Part shown: piece by piece, positions 11,483 through 22,450 of the stretch
Numbering within the stretch: position 1 is the first letter of the stretch
How the letters are laid out: each line of letters opens with the position of its first letter
Source: Coniella vitis
Lineage: Eukaryota > Ascomycota > Sordariomycetes > Diaporthales > Schizoparmaceae
Assembly: GCA_011317545.1 (NCBI GenBank)
Contig: WUJK01000003.1
Location: 124,001 to 188,000 of the forward strand
Length of the DNA stretch: 64,000 nt
Direction of reading: 5' to 3'
Made by a program: the position numbers and the translations under genes
Notes under the pieces: generated by a model
What the model saw: only the letters and a program-made list of their open reading frames with translations
Told to the model about the DNA's origin: nothing
The model's database searches: none

Positions 11483-12799
11483 CCTAAGAAACCTAGAGAA
11501 TTTAAGAAAGTCCCCGAAAGACGATAAATTAATATTATAATATACGAGACTATAGACTCTACTTTTAGCTAAAACTAGCTTCTAGAATAAGCGTCGGATA
11601 ACTCCGATTATAGACTCCTTAACTAGACCTTCTATTATAAGGATAATTATATAACGTACCTCTCGGTAAAGTAAGGCTTAGGATAATTCCCTTAGAAACC
11701 TTATAAAGAATAATAAATCGTAGTTACCTAGAGAACGCCTCCTTTAACGGATAATAGTCTATTTAAAAGACTAGTAATAAAATAATAAGCCTAGCTTATT
11801 AGGGAATACCCCTATTAGCGCGATATAGAAGGGTACGAACTACCTAACGAAATAAATATTTTATAGAGTAATATTACGGAAATTACGGAATAATAGGAAA
11901 TACTTAGTATCGGTTAGAGTATTAGTACCTAAACCGTTAACGAAAAAACGAGCTTAGAATTAGAAAGCTTTATAGATAAAGATATCGATAAAGGAGATAT
12001 ATATTACCTTATCTATAATATTATACTTAGAGAATTATTTAGGATAATAACCTATTAAAACGAAACCCCTTTTATATAAGAAGATATACGAATTAATTAT
12101 CTCTACGAAAAATACTATTAGATTATATAGTTTACCTATATTATATATAATTATAGATAATACTTTAAATATAAGGTAATTAACGAATAGTTCCCTATAT
12201 ATAAGGCAGGGTATAGTATTATCGCTTATAATAACGGTAATAGCGACTATTATAACGTACTTAGAATACGGGGAAACTACGCTAATATTAGCCTTATATA
12301 TAATACCCCCTACGAATATACTATACGACGAATCAAATAGTATTAATATACGATACCCTAATATATACCTTACGCGTAAGAAAAAGCGCTCGATTAGTAT
12401 AGAATACGCGAATAAAAATAAAGGGAAAAGCTCGTAAAGCCTATATACGTAGAACCTATATACTATAGCTTCTATAAGCGCGCCGATTATATAGAATACC
12501 TAGCGGATAAAGTATATAACTACTATAACCTTAAGGATAGTTAGCCCGGAGTATAGACTCCCTATACCGAAGAAGAAAATTAAGCGCGCCTATAATAATA
12601 AGCCGTAATATATATATAATATAGAATATAATAAGCTAAAGACCTAGCTTAGGTAATAGCCCTTAGAGTATAGTAAGAATAGTAGAACCTAAAAGGCAAG
12701 GATCGCTTATAAGGGATAATAAGCGATTAGGATTTATAATAAAGTCCCTCTATACGATAGATAGCTCGATATATAAATATTTGAAAATCGTAGTATAAA

Positions 12800-12875
12800 T
12801 TAATAATAAATACTATATAATACTCCTAGATAGCGGAATATAAGGAAACTTTATATCCCTAAGCGTTATTAATAG
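12800..12875 (+). pseudogene. Retroviral-type aspartic protease remnant
   Basis: The stop-interrupted translation reads LLDSGI-stop-GNFISLSVIN, corresponding to the LxDSGATGNFIS active-site region of Ty3/Gypsy proteases. The catalytic Asp-Ser-Gly is still legible. Confidence 0.75.
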
Positions 12876-13559
12876 AGAATAGATACCTTAGAAGAAGAAG
12901 ATAAAACCCTATAAACTTAGTACTATAGAAGGTATAAAAGTCGCTTACGGCTAAAGTATTATCGATATAAAATCTAATTAATTACTAGTTATAATCTACG
13001 GATATATAATATTAATAAACTTCGATATTACGGATACCGTATAATACGAACTAATTTTAAGTATATTATAGTTAAGAAAGGAAAATCCTCGAATCGATTA
13101 GACTAATAGTTATATTTTATAGGATAAAGCGGATACCTAAGAAGCGGTTATAATTAAAAGTATAGGATCGGATTTAGTTATTAAGCGATACCTAGATAAT
13201 AGGGGCTTAAACGAATTTATATATACCTCTAAATCGAAAAGAGCTAAGATAATAGCTACCTTAGGATACGATAAACCTCGATAGCTTATAGAGAAGGATC
13301 TAACGATAGTTAATATCTAATAGAATAAGGGATATAATAGATTAGGATATAATATAATAGGATTTTATAGATAATAGGATATATTATTATAATAAGTTTA
13401 AGAAGGAACTAAGTATATATAACGATATCTCCTTATAATAGTAACTATATAAGACGAAGATATATTTAGAGACCTCTCCGGTATACTAAAAGAGTATCGG
13501 AAGTTTATAAAACTATTTTAAAGAAAATTCGATAACGGCCTACTAGAGTACGGCCTATA

Positions 13560-14850
13560 CGATTATAAGATCCTACTTAAAGAAGGAGAATAACTAAAGT
13601 TCTTTCCTATCTATAGATTAGATAAGGATAAATTTAAAGTACTTAGAGAATATATCGACGAAAACCTTAAGAAAGGCTATATTAGACCTTTATATTTACT
13701 AATAGGATACCTAATCCTATTTATACTAAAGAAAAACGGCAAACTATAACTATATATTAACTATCGATAACTTAATAATATTATAATTAAGAATCGGTAC
13801 CCCTTATCTCTCTTTAAAGAACTTAGAAATAGACTTAAAGGAGCCTAATAGTTTATAGCCCTTAACCTTAAGGAAGGATATATATATATTCGTATTAAAC
13901 CCGGAGAAGAATAGAAAATAGCGTTTAGGATATACTACGGATATTTCGAATATCTTATTATACTATTCGGACTTACTAACGCCCCTATATTATTCTAGGA
14001 AATAATAAACTTTATCCTATACGAATACTTCGACTATTTTATAATCGCCTACCTAAACGATATCCTTATTTACTTAAAGATATTCGAAGAATACTAGAAG
14101 TATATTATAACGATCCTATAAATCCTCTAAGATAATAAGATTTTAGTAGAACCTATTAAATATAACTAGAATACTTAAGAAGTTAATTACCTCGGATATA
14201 CTATTATATTAGGATATATATAAATATAGAAAGATAAAGTATAGGTAGTTAGGGACTAGTTTATACCTTAGAATATTAAAGATATTAAAGCCTTCTTAGG
14301 CTATATTAACTTCTACCGATAATTTATTAAGAACTATAGTAGTATTACAATATTACTTACGGAACTTACGAAAAAGGATATTACCTTCGACTAGAACGAA
14401 CGGGTATAGAAAGCCTTTAATATAATTAAGGATATAATTATATTAGAACTAATCCTAATCGAAGTAGATTAAGATAAAGTTTTCGAGATCGAGATAGATA
14501 TATTAGATTATATACTCGGTAGATAACTCGGATAATAAGACGATAAAGGATAATTATAGATAGTTAGCAACTTTAGTAAAAAGCTAAACGGATTAGAACT
14601 TAATTATAAAACGCCCGATTAAGAACTTATAGTAATAGTAGAAGCCTTTAGGGAATAGCGATACTATCTTATCGGCGCGAAATAATAAATTCTTATATAT
14701 ACGGATTATAAGAATCTCTAGGTATTTACCTCGATAAAGTAGCTTAATAAACGATAAGTTAGATAATACGAATTTCTATTAGAATTCGACTTTAAGATTA
14801 TCTACTATAAAAGCAAAGAAAACGAACGAGTAAACGCTCTTAGCAGACGG
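13560..14850 (+). pseudogene. Reverse transcriptase and RNase H remnant
   Basis: Recognisable motifs in order: KKNGKL-stop-LYINYR-stop-LNN...IKNRYPL (13725-13806), ILFGLTNAPILF (13961-13998), and AYLNDILIY (about 14047-14074), where the catalytic YLDD has become YLND through GAC-to-AAC. RNase H follows with FEIEIDILDYILG (about 14480-14520) and NYKTPD-stop-ELIVIVEAFRE (about 14598-14655). Many stops interrupt the frame, so the domain is inactive. Confidence 0.9.
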
Positions 14851-15109
14851 TTAGATTATAAGGATAGTAATAATAAAGATTAAAATATTATAATAATCTT
14901 TAAGGAAGATTCGGAAGGTAACCTTACTATACTATCTATTACTAAGGAACTTAACGTAATACTATATATCGAAGGAGAAATACCTAACCTCGATAATATA
15001 ATAATATTAGAATAAAACGACTATATTAGAAGTATCTATAGCGTATTAGTATATAGATATTAAGGAATTAGAGTAACCTATAAAAGGATTTAACGCTATT
15101 AAAATCTAT

Positions 15110-15900
15110 TAAACCTTAAGAAACGAGTTATAGATATTATTAATAACTACGATATATATAAACGGAATAAGATAGAACGATATAAACCTTACGGACTATT
15201 ATAACCTCTATTAATACCTATAACTATTTAATTATCTATTAGTCTAGACTTTATTATTAAGCTATTTCTCTTACGAAAACCCTTAACTAAAGTATAATAC
15301 GATAATATCTTAATAGTAGTTTACAGATTAAGCAAATATATATACTTCCTACTATATAGAGAAAGTAATACTATAAAAGAACTCGTATATATATTCCTCC
15401 GTATTATTATCGCTAACTACGGAATACCTTAGGAAATTATATTAGATAAAGATAGAAAGTTCGTATTAAAATTCTAGATCTTACTTACTAAATACTTTAG
15501 AACGATATAATATATATCTACGGTATTTTATCCTTAGATAAACGGATAAATAGAATATACTAACTAGATTATAGAATAGTATCTACAATACTATATTAAC
15601 TACGAATAAGATAATTAGGTCGAACTTTTGCTAACCGTATAGTTCGCTTATAATAGTATAGATATAACGAGTATAGGAAAATCACTATTCTTCCTACTCT
15701 ACGGATATAACCCTACGGTATACTACGAAATACTATTAGGTAGAAACGTAGAAACGGCAGACTAATATACTAAGAGAATTAAATAGTTATATAAGGATAC
15801 TCGACGTATACTTTAGGATATTAAAGAATAAATAACGAAATATACTAATTAGAAAAGGATTAAGGGATTAATCCTATAGAAGGGAGATAAAGTTTACCTT
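15110..15900 (+). pseudogene. Integrase remnant
   Basis: The zinc-binding end survives as NNYDIYKRNKIERYKPYGLL, with the CX2C cysteines changed to Tyr. The catalytic core survives as SLDFIIKLF, VVYRLSKYIYF (from VVVDRLSK) and NYGIP...DKDRKF. Catalytic Asp codons and many Trp/Gln codons have been changed. Order and spacing fit Ty3/Gypsy integrases. Confidence 0.88.
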
Positions 15901-16114
15901 AACTATAAAAATATTAAGATTATTAAACCTAGCGATAAACTCGATTATAAAAAACTCGGACCTTATAAAATTATATAATAGATTTTACTAGTTAACTACG
16001 AATTAGAAATCCTATATATACGCTTATACCTAGTTTTCTATATTTTACTCTTAGAGCTAGTACTAGCAGACGCAGAACTCTCGTACGATATAGACGTTAT
16101 TAAACCAGAATAAG

Positions 16115-16240
16115 TATAATACGAAGTTAAATAGATTCTCGACTTATATAAACGTAGACGCGGAAAATAATACCTTATTAAGTAGAAAAATTATAATAAT
16201 TCGGAAAACACCTAGGAACTACTAAAAAATATACACCTAG
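16115..16240 (+). pseudogene. Chromodomain remnant at the integrase C-terminus
   Basis: Reads YEVK-stop-ILD, then KRRRGK-stop-YLIK-stop-KNYNNSENT-stop-E. This matches YEVExIL...YLVKWKGYxxxENTWE, with each Trp (TGG) now TAG. The chromodomain places the element among chromoviruses, whose chromodomain is known in the family to guide insertion toward heterochromatin. Confidence 0.85.
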
Positions 16241-16293
16241 ACCTTATTAAAGAATACGAAAAAAAAAAAAAGTTATTATAGCCTTAGATAGAG

Positions 16294-16372
16294 AAGGTAT
16301 TATAAGGAATCGAACCCCGGACCTCCTAATAAGAAACTAAGAGCTCTAACTACTAAGCTATAAGACTACTTA
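16294..16372 (-). pseudogene. RIP-damaged tRNA-like sequence inside the retrotransposon
   Basis: On the minus strand the segment reads with a D-arm/A-box (TAGCTTAGTAGTTAGAG) and a T-arm/B-box (GGTTCGATTCC) at tRNA spacing. A 5-bp anticodon stem (CTTAG/TTAGG, with wobbles) encloses the loop TTTCTTA. The would-be anticodon is TCT, but position 37 is a pyrimidine and several stem pairs are broken, so it is a relic at best. It lies between the chromodomain and an antisense coding remnant. A folding program was not run. Confidence 0.5.
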
Positions 16373-16439
16373 TATCTTTAACTATAATAGCTACCTATAG
16401 GAATAACTAGACCCTTATTAAAGACCCCTTAGTAATAAC

Positions 16440-16880
16440 TTTAAGAAAATTAGAGTTACGAACTATTAATAGTAGAAGGCCCTAAGCCGAAGAAATTAGA
16501 TACGGATAAATCCGTAGACTCTAGGAAGGTACTAAAGTCTATTACCCTAAAACTATTAAACTCCTATAATTCGGTAATAGCTTTAGATTCCGCGGAAATA
16601 GCCGTATTTACGCCGGACTCGGCTTCCTGCTCCTCCTAAGCATTAAGCGACTCTAATCCCGTATTTACTAGCTTTATACTCCTCTTTACTAAAGACTTAC
16701 GCTAAATACGAAGACGCTTTAAGCGAGAAAGCGCCTCCCCCGCCTTACGATAAGCCTTATAAAGCTCTTTACGTATATTAGCCTCCTATATACGAAGTTT
16801 CTTCTCCTTCGATAAAATACGAGAAACTATATAAAAGTTAGTATACTAATAAGGAAAATTATTATAGCTAGGACTTATAA
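16440..16880 (-). pseudogene. Antisense coding remnant downstream of pol
   Basis: The minus strand has a long frame interrupted mainly by TAG/TAA stops of the RIP type. It includes KELYKAYRKAGEALSRLKR and, further on, KRSIKLVNTGLES. The helical, Lys/Arg-rich character resembles the C-terminal part of fungal pogo/Fot1-type DDE transposases, but I am not certain of that match. It is not part of gag-pol, which is on the other strand. Confidence 0.4.
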
Positions 16881-17180
16881 GTATTTATAGGAATACTATT
16901 CCTATTATACCGCTTTCCTTACTTTATATATATAGAATAGCGCGAAATACTATCTATTATACGGTATAACTACCCTTTAGAAGTATAAAGGGAATAAGGT
17001 ATTATCTTAAAACTAAAAGTTTTAATAGATAGATAAAGACGGTTATATTACTCGGTTTTCTTCGAACGCGATTTCTAGATACCCGTAGATATAACGAATT
17101 AGGAAGGTATAATCCGGAGTAAGAATATTAGGCAGGGCTACTTACGGAAATACTATAGGTCTTTAGGGATAAAGACCGAT

Positions 17181-17193
17181 AAAAGGGAGATAA
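17181..17193 (+). other. Polypurine tract of the retrotransposon
   Basis: Purine-rich AAAAGGGAGA followed by TAA, immediately 5' of the right LTR, where the plus-strand primer for reverse transcription is expected. The matching primer-binding site after the left LTR (from 10420) is too altered by RIP to recognise. Confidence 0.6.
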
Positions 17194-17672
17194 TATTATA
17201 ACCTACGGTTATATAGATTATAAGAATAGGCTAGCGTAATTATATACTAGTAAATCGGAACCTTAACGGACCGATAGAGATCTTTTATATAAGAATATAG
17301 AACGGTATAATTAGGGTTAGGGTTAGATTACCTTAATAACTAAGATAGTTAGAGCGATAGTAATCTAAATAATTTAAATAAGCCGACGCTCCTATCGCTC
17401 TAGGTAATCTAAGGATCTATACTTACTATAGATAGGAAATAATAGAAGGATATAAGGATAGGAGTTTACAGCTTAATATTAGATAGTTTCCTTATAGTCT
17501 TTAGTTATAAATCTAAGTATTATTTTATATAATAGGGTAATCCCTCTTAATTACTTATAATACTTGATATTGCTCGATAACGTACGAAGACTTAAAGGTA
17601 ATACTTCCCCACCTGCTAATATACAACTTATAGGTACTTCCAGAATCCGGGATTCAGGCAAGGATCATTACA
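17194..17672 (+). repeat. Right (3') LTR, 479 bp
   Basis: Partner of the LTR at 9941. It starts TATTATAACC, where TG has become TA, and ends with the intact ATCATTACA. Here the inner (left) part is the mutated one and the outer (right) part is preserved, the mirror image of the left copy. It carries the same telomere-like repeat at 17311-17326. Confidence 0.93.
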
Positions 17673-17677
17673 GCTGG
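17673..17677. repeat. Target-site duplication, right copy (GCTGG)
   Basis: Exact match to the left-flank pentamer at 9936-9940, directly abutting the ...TTACA end of the right LTR. Confidence 0.9.
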
Positions 17678-19501
17678 CTATAACTTGAGTCTCTGATAAC
17701 ATTCAGGTATTAATATATATTCGTTCTTGACCAAGTTATATAATATGCACTTTCAAGTCAACGAATAGCATTGAACCTTGGCTTATAAGCTATAGCTATC
17801 TCAATAAAGCCATTCCAAGCCCTAGGAAAGGTCTTGATATAATAGATATTGGCCAAGGTTCAGGGGGTGGTTAGGTAGCATTCATACTATAAAGAGCTAT
17901 TTCTCATACTCTTATTAAATATATTGGTTCTTTTCGCCAGTCAGCAAGGTAAGATTAGTACTCGAATTCTCTTCACTATATATACAAGAATAAGCTTGAG
18001 ATTGACCGGGTTTCCATAGCACAACAGTAACACCAAGTGACCTGGCAATATTATGATTCAAACCTGAAGAAGTGAAACAACAAGCAGCTTCAACCATGCA
18101 TCTGCCACTGTTTGATCCTTTCTTCCATGATGTGCTACTTCTCTTCCTTTTTTCTTTTTCCTCTTGGGAAAAAGATGAAGAAGAAGAAGAAACGGAAGCA
18201 GATATTGTGTTAAGCATCTCTAACAAAAGCCGCTTAGCTGCTATCAATAGTAACAATTCACCAGTCAGATTTTGCCAATGAGATTTCATCCGTGCACATT
18301 AGCATCCCGGATTTCTCAAGTTCTCAAACTAGAGATTAGAAGTAAGGATAATCCTTTTTAACATCGAAGGCTTTCCCTTTTTTCTTTATAAAAAGGTTCA
18401 AACATCATCCAAATCATATATACTAAATGCAAATAGCCACAGTTCAAACTAGACTTTAGAGTCAGGACGCATGTCACACCAGACCTCCACCTCCGAATAC
18501 TGAAGACCAGACGGACATATATTGTCTTGAACTTGACAGCTGTTGTATGACCCTGGAACGGAATATCATAGTAATGAATGGCAATGCGGAACCAGACAGC
18601 AGTACGAATTGTGATTGCGGCAAAGAGACTTCCGTTGCAAGTCCTGCTGAATCAAGGTTAGCGCCAAGTTGCTGCTTGCAGGCTTGATCCATAACACGCC
18701 ATTGGTCACTCTGGTTTCCAGTAATCACTCGACCGCTTCGCAGTTGTAAAGCCACCACTGACTGGCAACTGGCAGATATTGGTATATAGCAGAGTTTGAG
18801 GGTAGTAGTATACCACAAGATCTACTGGGAATAGAACAACCAAGAATAAGCTGGTAGCATATCTCAGCGGGGTTACAAAATTGAGTCCGACTTGCTGCTG
18901 AGTGACTTGATCCAAACGTTTTCGCTGTCTGGGGCCTCACTGTGTACTTTGTACTATCTACACAGTAAAGCACTGATCCCTGCAGTATCATGGCAGCTTG
19001 GTGAGCAGGTGAGGTCAGCGGGGATAGCGGGAGCTCAGCCCTCCATGTGCTGGGGCGCTAAAGTGGGAAGGGACACCTGTTCACTCGGACCGCGTTATTC
19101 TTAGGGGGCGGCCATAGTGGGCCATCCACAGCCGATAAAGATCCACCTGGCATCTTCAATCCTCATATTTATTATCAGCTAGCAACCGTACGCCGGGACA
19201 CACTGAGTTTCCGTCAACCGCATACCAGGCGACCCTCCCACATGGTATAGAGGACTGGCTGCATTTACATTCTCTCTTCCTCCTTTCTCATTCATTTCGA
19301 GGCACGACACAATAGCCCGTGATTCTACAAAGTCGGCTCCCTCTGGTTGACCCCCGCTCCCCCATTACCACCTCGTTGATTGCTTGCGTCTAAGAAGGTC
19401 CGTCACACATCTGCCCTACCCAAGAAGCGGCCTCGTCCGTGCAGCCGTTGAAACAATAGCCACTGACGTCGCGGCGCCCTTAGCCATCTCCCAACATCAC
19501 A
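17678..19501. other. Gene-poor flank right of the retrotransposon and PDI upstream region
   Basis: 1.8 kb with normal CpA/TpG content. A 124-codon minus-strand frame at 17915-18289 is Ser/Lys-rich and unrecognised; I do not call it a gene. The last 300 bp are pyrimidine-rich and should be the PDI promoter and leader. TGACGTC occurs at about 19462-19468 and resembles CRE/UPR-type bZIP sites, but this is suggestive only. Confidence 0.55.
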
Positions 19502-21124
19502 ATGCTTTCCCTCAGCAAGGCTGTCTACGGCCTCTTGGCTGCTGCGGCCCTCGCCTCGGCCTCGGACGTTACCCAACTCAAGAAGGACTCGTTTGACGAG
19601 TACATCAAGACCAACGACATTGTTCTCGCTGAATGTGCGCATACATGAGCTCTACAGAAAGAAAATCACATCCAACTGACTCGGTACAAACAGTTTTTGC
19701 CCCTTGGTGCGGCCACTGCAAGGCCCTCGCCCCAGAATACGAAGAGGCCGCCACCACCCTCAAGGAGAAGGACATCAAGCTGGTCAAGGTTGACTGCACA
19801 GAAGAGTCTGACCTCTGCCAGCAATATGGTGTTGAGGGCTACCCAACCCTCAAGGTCTTCCGTGGTCTTGACAACCACACCCCATACAAGGGCCAGCGCA
19901 AGGCCGCAGCGTATGTTCCCCCGTTTCCCCTATTGCACATCTTCGTTTACTAATCATTGTTGGGCCTCCAGCATCACCTCCTACATGATCAAGCAGTCCC
20001 TGCCACCAGTTTCCATCCTGACCTCCGAGACTCTCGAGGACTTCAAGAAGGCCGACAAGGTTGTCCTGGTCGCCTACTTTGATGCTACAGACAAGTCTTC
20101 GAACGAGACCTTTACACAAGTTGCCGAGAAGTTCCGCGACAACTACCCCTTCGGTGCCACTAGCGATGCTGCTCTGGCTGAGGCTGAGGGTGTCAAGGCT
20201 CCTGCTGTTGTTTTGTACAAGGACTTTGACGAGGGCAAGTCTGTCTTTAGCGAGAAGTTTGATGTGGATGCCATTGAGGCCTTCACCAAGACCGCTGCCA
20301 CCCCTCTGATTGGCGAGGTTGGCCCAGAAACCTACTCAGACTACATGTCTTCCAAGAAGCCCCTGGCCTACATCTTTGCCGAGACTCCCGAAGAGCGCAA
20401 GGAGCTGAGCGACAAGATCAAGTCTATTGCTGAAGCCCACCGTGGTACCATCAACTTTGCCACTATTGACGCCAAGCAGTTTGGTGCCCATGCTAGCAAC
20501 CTCAACCTGAAGGCTGACAAGTTCCCTGCCTTTGCCATCCAGGACATTGAGAAGAACCAAAAGTACCCCTTTGACCAGGACAAGGAGATCACCGAGGCAG
20601 ACATCAAGACATTTGTCGAGGACTTTGTCGGAGGCAAGATTGAGCCTAGCATCAAGTCTGAGGAGATTCCTGAGAGCAACGATGGCCCTGTCACTACTGT
20701 TGTTGCCAAGACCTACGAGCAGATTGTCCTGGATGACTCCAAGGACGTCCTGATTGAGTTCTACGCGCCCTGGTGCGGTCACTGCAAGGCTCTTGCCCCC
20801 AAGTACGAGGAGCTTGGTAGCATGTACGCCAACTCTGAGTTCAAGGACAAGGTTGTCATTGCCAAGGTTGATGCCACCAGCAACGATGTTCCTGATGAGA
20901 TTTCTGGCTTCCCCACCATCAAGCTGTACCCTGCTGGTGGCAAGAAGGACCCCATCACCTACAGCGGATCGCGTACCGTTGAGGACATTATTGAGTTCAT
21001 TGCAGAGAAGGGCAAGTACAAGGCCAAGGTTTCCAAGGCTGAGGAGGAGACCCCAATAGCAGCTGCGGCTACTGAGTCGTCTGAAGGTGCCAAGAAGACT
21101 GCTGCTGAGCACGATGAGCTGTAA
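19502..21124 (+). CDS. PDI1: Protein disulfide isomerase, three exons (500 aa)
   Basis: ER-lumenal thiol oxidoreductase that forms and isomerises disulfides in secretory proteins. Exons are 19502-19634, 19694-19910 and 19972-21124. The introns (GTGCGC...ACAG, 59 bp; GTATGT...CCAG, 61 bp, branch TACTAAT) restore FFAPWCGHC and KAAAITSYM in phase. The layout is a signal peptide (about residues 1-20, MLSLSKAVYGLLAAAALASA), thioredoxin domain a with C50-G-H-C53, two redox-inactive thioredoxin folds b and b', domain a' with C385-G-H-C388, an acidic/Ala-rich tail, and the C-terminal ER-retrieval signal HDEL. Length is typical of fungal PDI. Codon use is strongly C-biased at third positions, as in highly expressed genes. 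Induction by the unfolded-protein response is expected from the family. Confidence 0.97.
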
Positions 21125-21806
21125 ACGGGTTTGCTTTGGCTGGATTAGAAAACACACTGTATGAGATGAAGGGATTTGGCTTGATTTCTTTTTCTTTTTT
21201 CGCCATTACTGGTATAAAGTGTCTTGAAGACTACTTTTCGGGTTTTCGGATTTATGGATTAGGACAACAAGTCAAAATAGTCGTCTAGGAGTATCGGATT
21301 AATGGTATTGCTTCCTTTTCTTGACTGTTGTGGGTCTGAGTATACTCCCCAGTGCCCTGCCAGGCTGCTACTTTGAAACGCTGCTTTAATCGGTGCGGCA
21401 GTCCGGCTATTGCAGCATATACGTCACGGATAGAATCGTGTACATAGTAGGCCTTGGGGTAGGCTTGGTAGAGTGGCCGGTGACCTGCGCGTGGGTGCTA
21501 CAGTGGGCCCTCTGCAGGGCTGAGCAACTGGAGTCATTGGCTAATCAGCTCGGCTCAATTGGTCCCCAGGCCGAAACTCCCCATAGCTCTGCTTCTCTCG
21601 TCGGGGCTCTTGCTCGCGAGACAAGTATCTTGGAAAACGCAACTGCACTGCCGCCTCTCCGACTCCCCATACTCCAACCAGGACTTTTGTCTGCCACTCT
21701 GTCTGTCTGTCTGTCTATCCGCCACATCACCGGGAATTATCGAATTCGCGACCGCTCAATCAAACACATACGGAAACCACCAACCAGAAGAAAAAGCAGA
21801 GAAGAG
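21125..21806. other. Intergenic, PDI 3' end to the small mitochondrial-protein gene
   Basis: 682 bp without a gene. It holds the first copy of the recurrent 9-mer TACATAGTA (21441-21449) and a (CTGT)n run near 21700-21715 about 100 bp upstream of the next ATG. Confidence 0.6.
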
Positions 21807-22450
21807 ATGGCATCGAGACTACTTTCGTCGTCGGCAGCGAGAACGCTTGCCTCAACCTCGACCAGCGGCGTGGCGCGCACCGTTGCACGCCGAAACTTCC
21901 AGTCATCGGCGCCGCGTCTGTACGCCGAGGCTGGTGCTGCTGCTGCGCTGCCAGCCCGCAAGCCCATGGGCGCGTTTCGTGGAGGGTCAGTTTGCTCGCA
22001 CTCCTCTTGCTCTGTGACAGGGAAAGAAAGAAAAGAGGGCGCACAAGTCTGGTTTTCTGGACTTGTATAGATGAGAGAAATTGATGGCAAAAACTGACAT
22101 TGTGCGCGAAAAATGACAATCACGAATATAGGCTGTTTGGCTTCCTCCTCGGCGCAACCCTCGCTGGCACCGGCAGCTACTATTATATTCTGCAAGACTA
22201 CAAGACGTCGAACGAGCTTCTCCAGGATGACATTTACGTGCGTTTGCTTCCATTGCCTTTTCTTCTCCGTTGCGTTATTTATCTGGTTGCGGATGGTTGG
22301 AAAGCCAACCCACCTCTTACTAAAGGGAATACTGGCTAATGCATTGCTTGTCTCGCCCCGCAGGCCCTCCAAGCAGCGACACAGCGCATGAGCAACTACC
22401 TGACGACTCTCGAGGAGAAGATTGACACTATGGAGAAGAAGCGCAAGTGA
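21807..22450 (+). CDS. Small predicted mitochondrial membrane protein, three exons (123 aa)
   Basis: Exons are 21807-21985, 22132-22237 and 22364-22450. The introns (GTCAGT...ATAG, 146 bp; GTGCGT...GCAG, 126 bp) join in phase to give AFRGGLFGFLLG and DDIYALQAATQ. The first 40 residues are rich in Arg, Ser and Ala with no acidic residue (MASRLLSSSAARTLAS, then VARRNFQSSAPRLYAE), a classic matrix-targeting presequence with an R-x-x-S-like processing region. One membrane span follows at about residues 61-80 (LFGFLLGATLAGTGSYYYIL), then a short C-terminal coiled coil (YLTTLEEKIDTMEKKRK). I do not know the family's precise role; an inner-membrane protein is inferred from layout only. Confidence 0.8.

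Larger units (their letters stand above)
9941..17672 (+). mobile_element. Full-length Ty3/Gypsy chromovirus LTR retrotransposon, RIP-inactivated
   Basis: A 7732-bp element bounded by two 479-bp LTRs and flanked by the exact 5-bp target duplication GCTGG (9936-9940 and 17673-17677). The internal order on the plus strand is gag with a zinc-knuckle remnant, protease, reverse transcriptase, RNase H, integrase and chromodomain, the order that defines chromoviruses. All coding parts are full of TAG/TAA stops. CpA and TpG are almost absent while CpG persists, and I find no ATG between about 10,030 and 17,640. That is the expected result of saturating RIP, in which C-to-T changes at CpA strike both strands. 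Codons such as CAG and TGG became TAG, and Cys (TGY) became Tyr (TAY). The element can encode nothing now. Confidence 0.95.

Noticed and set aside
17915..18289. 124-codon minus-strand Ser/Lys-rich frame beside the retrotransposon
   Set aside because: Low-complexity (GAA/TTC-driven) core and no recognisable family. It could be an old transposon scrap, but nothing supports it.
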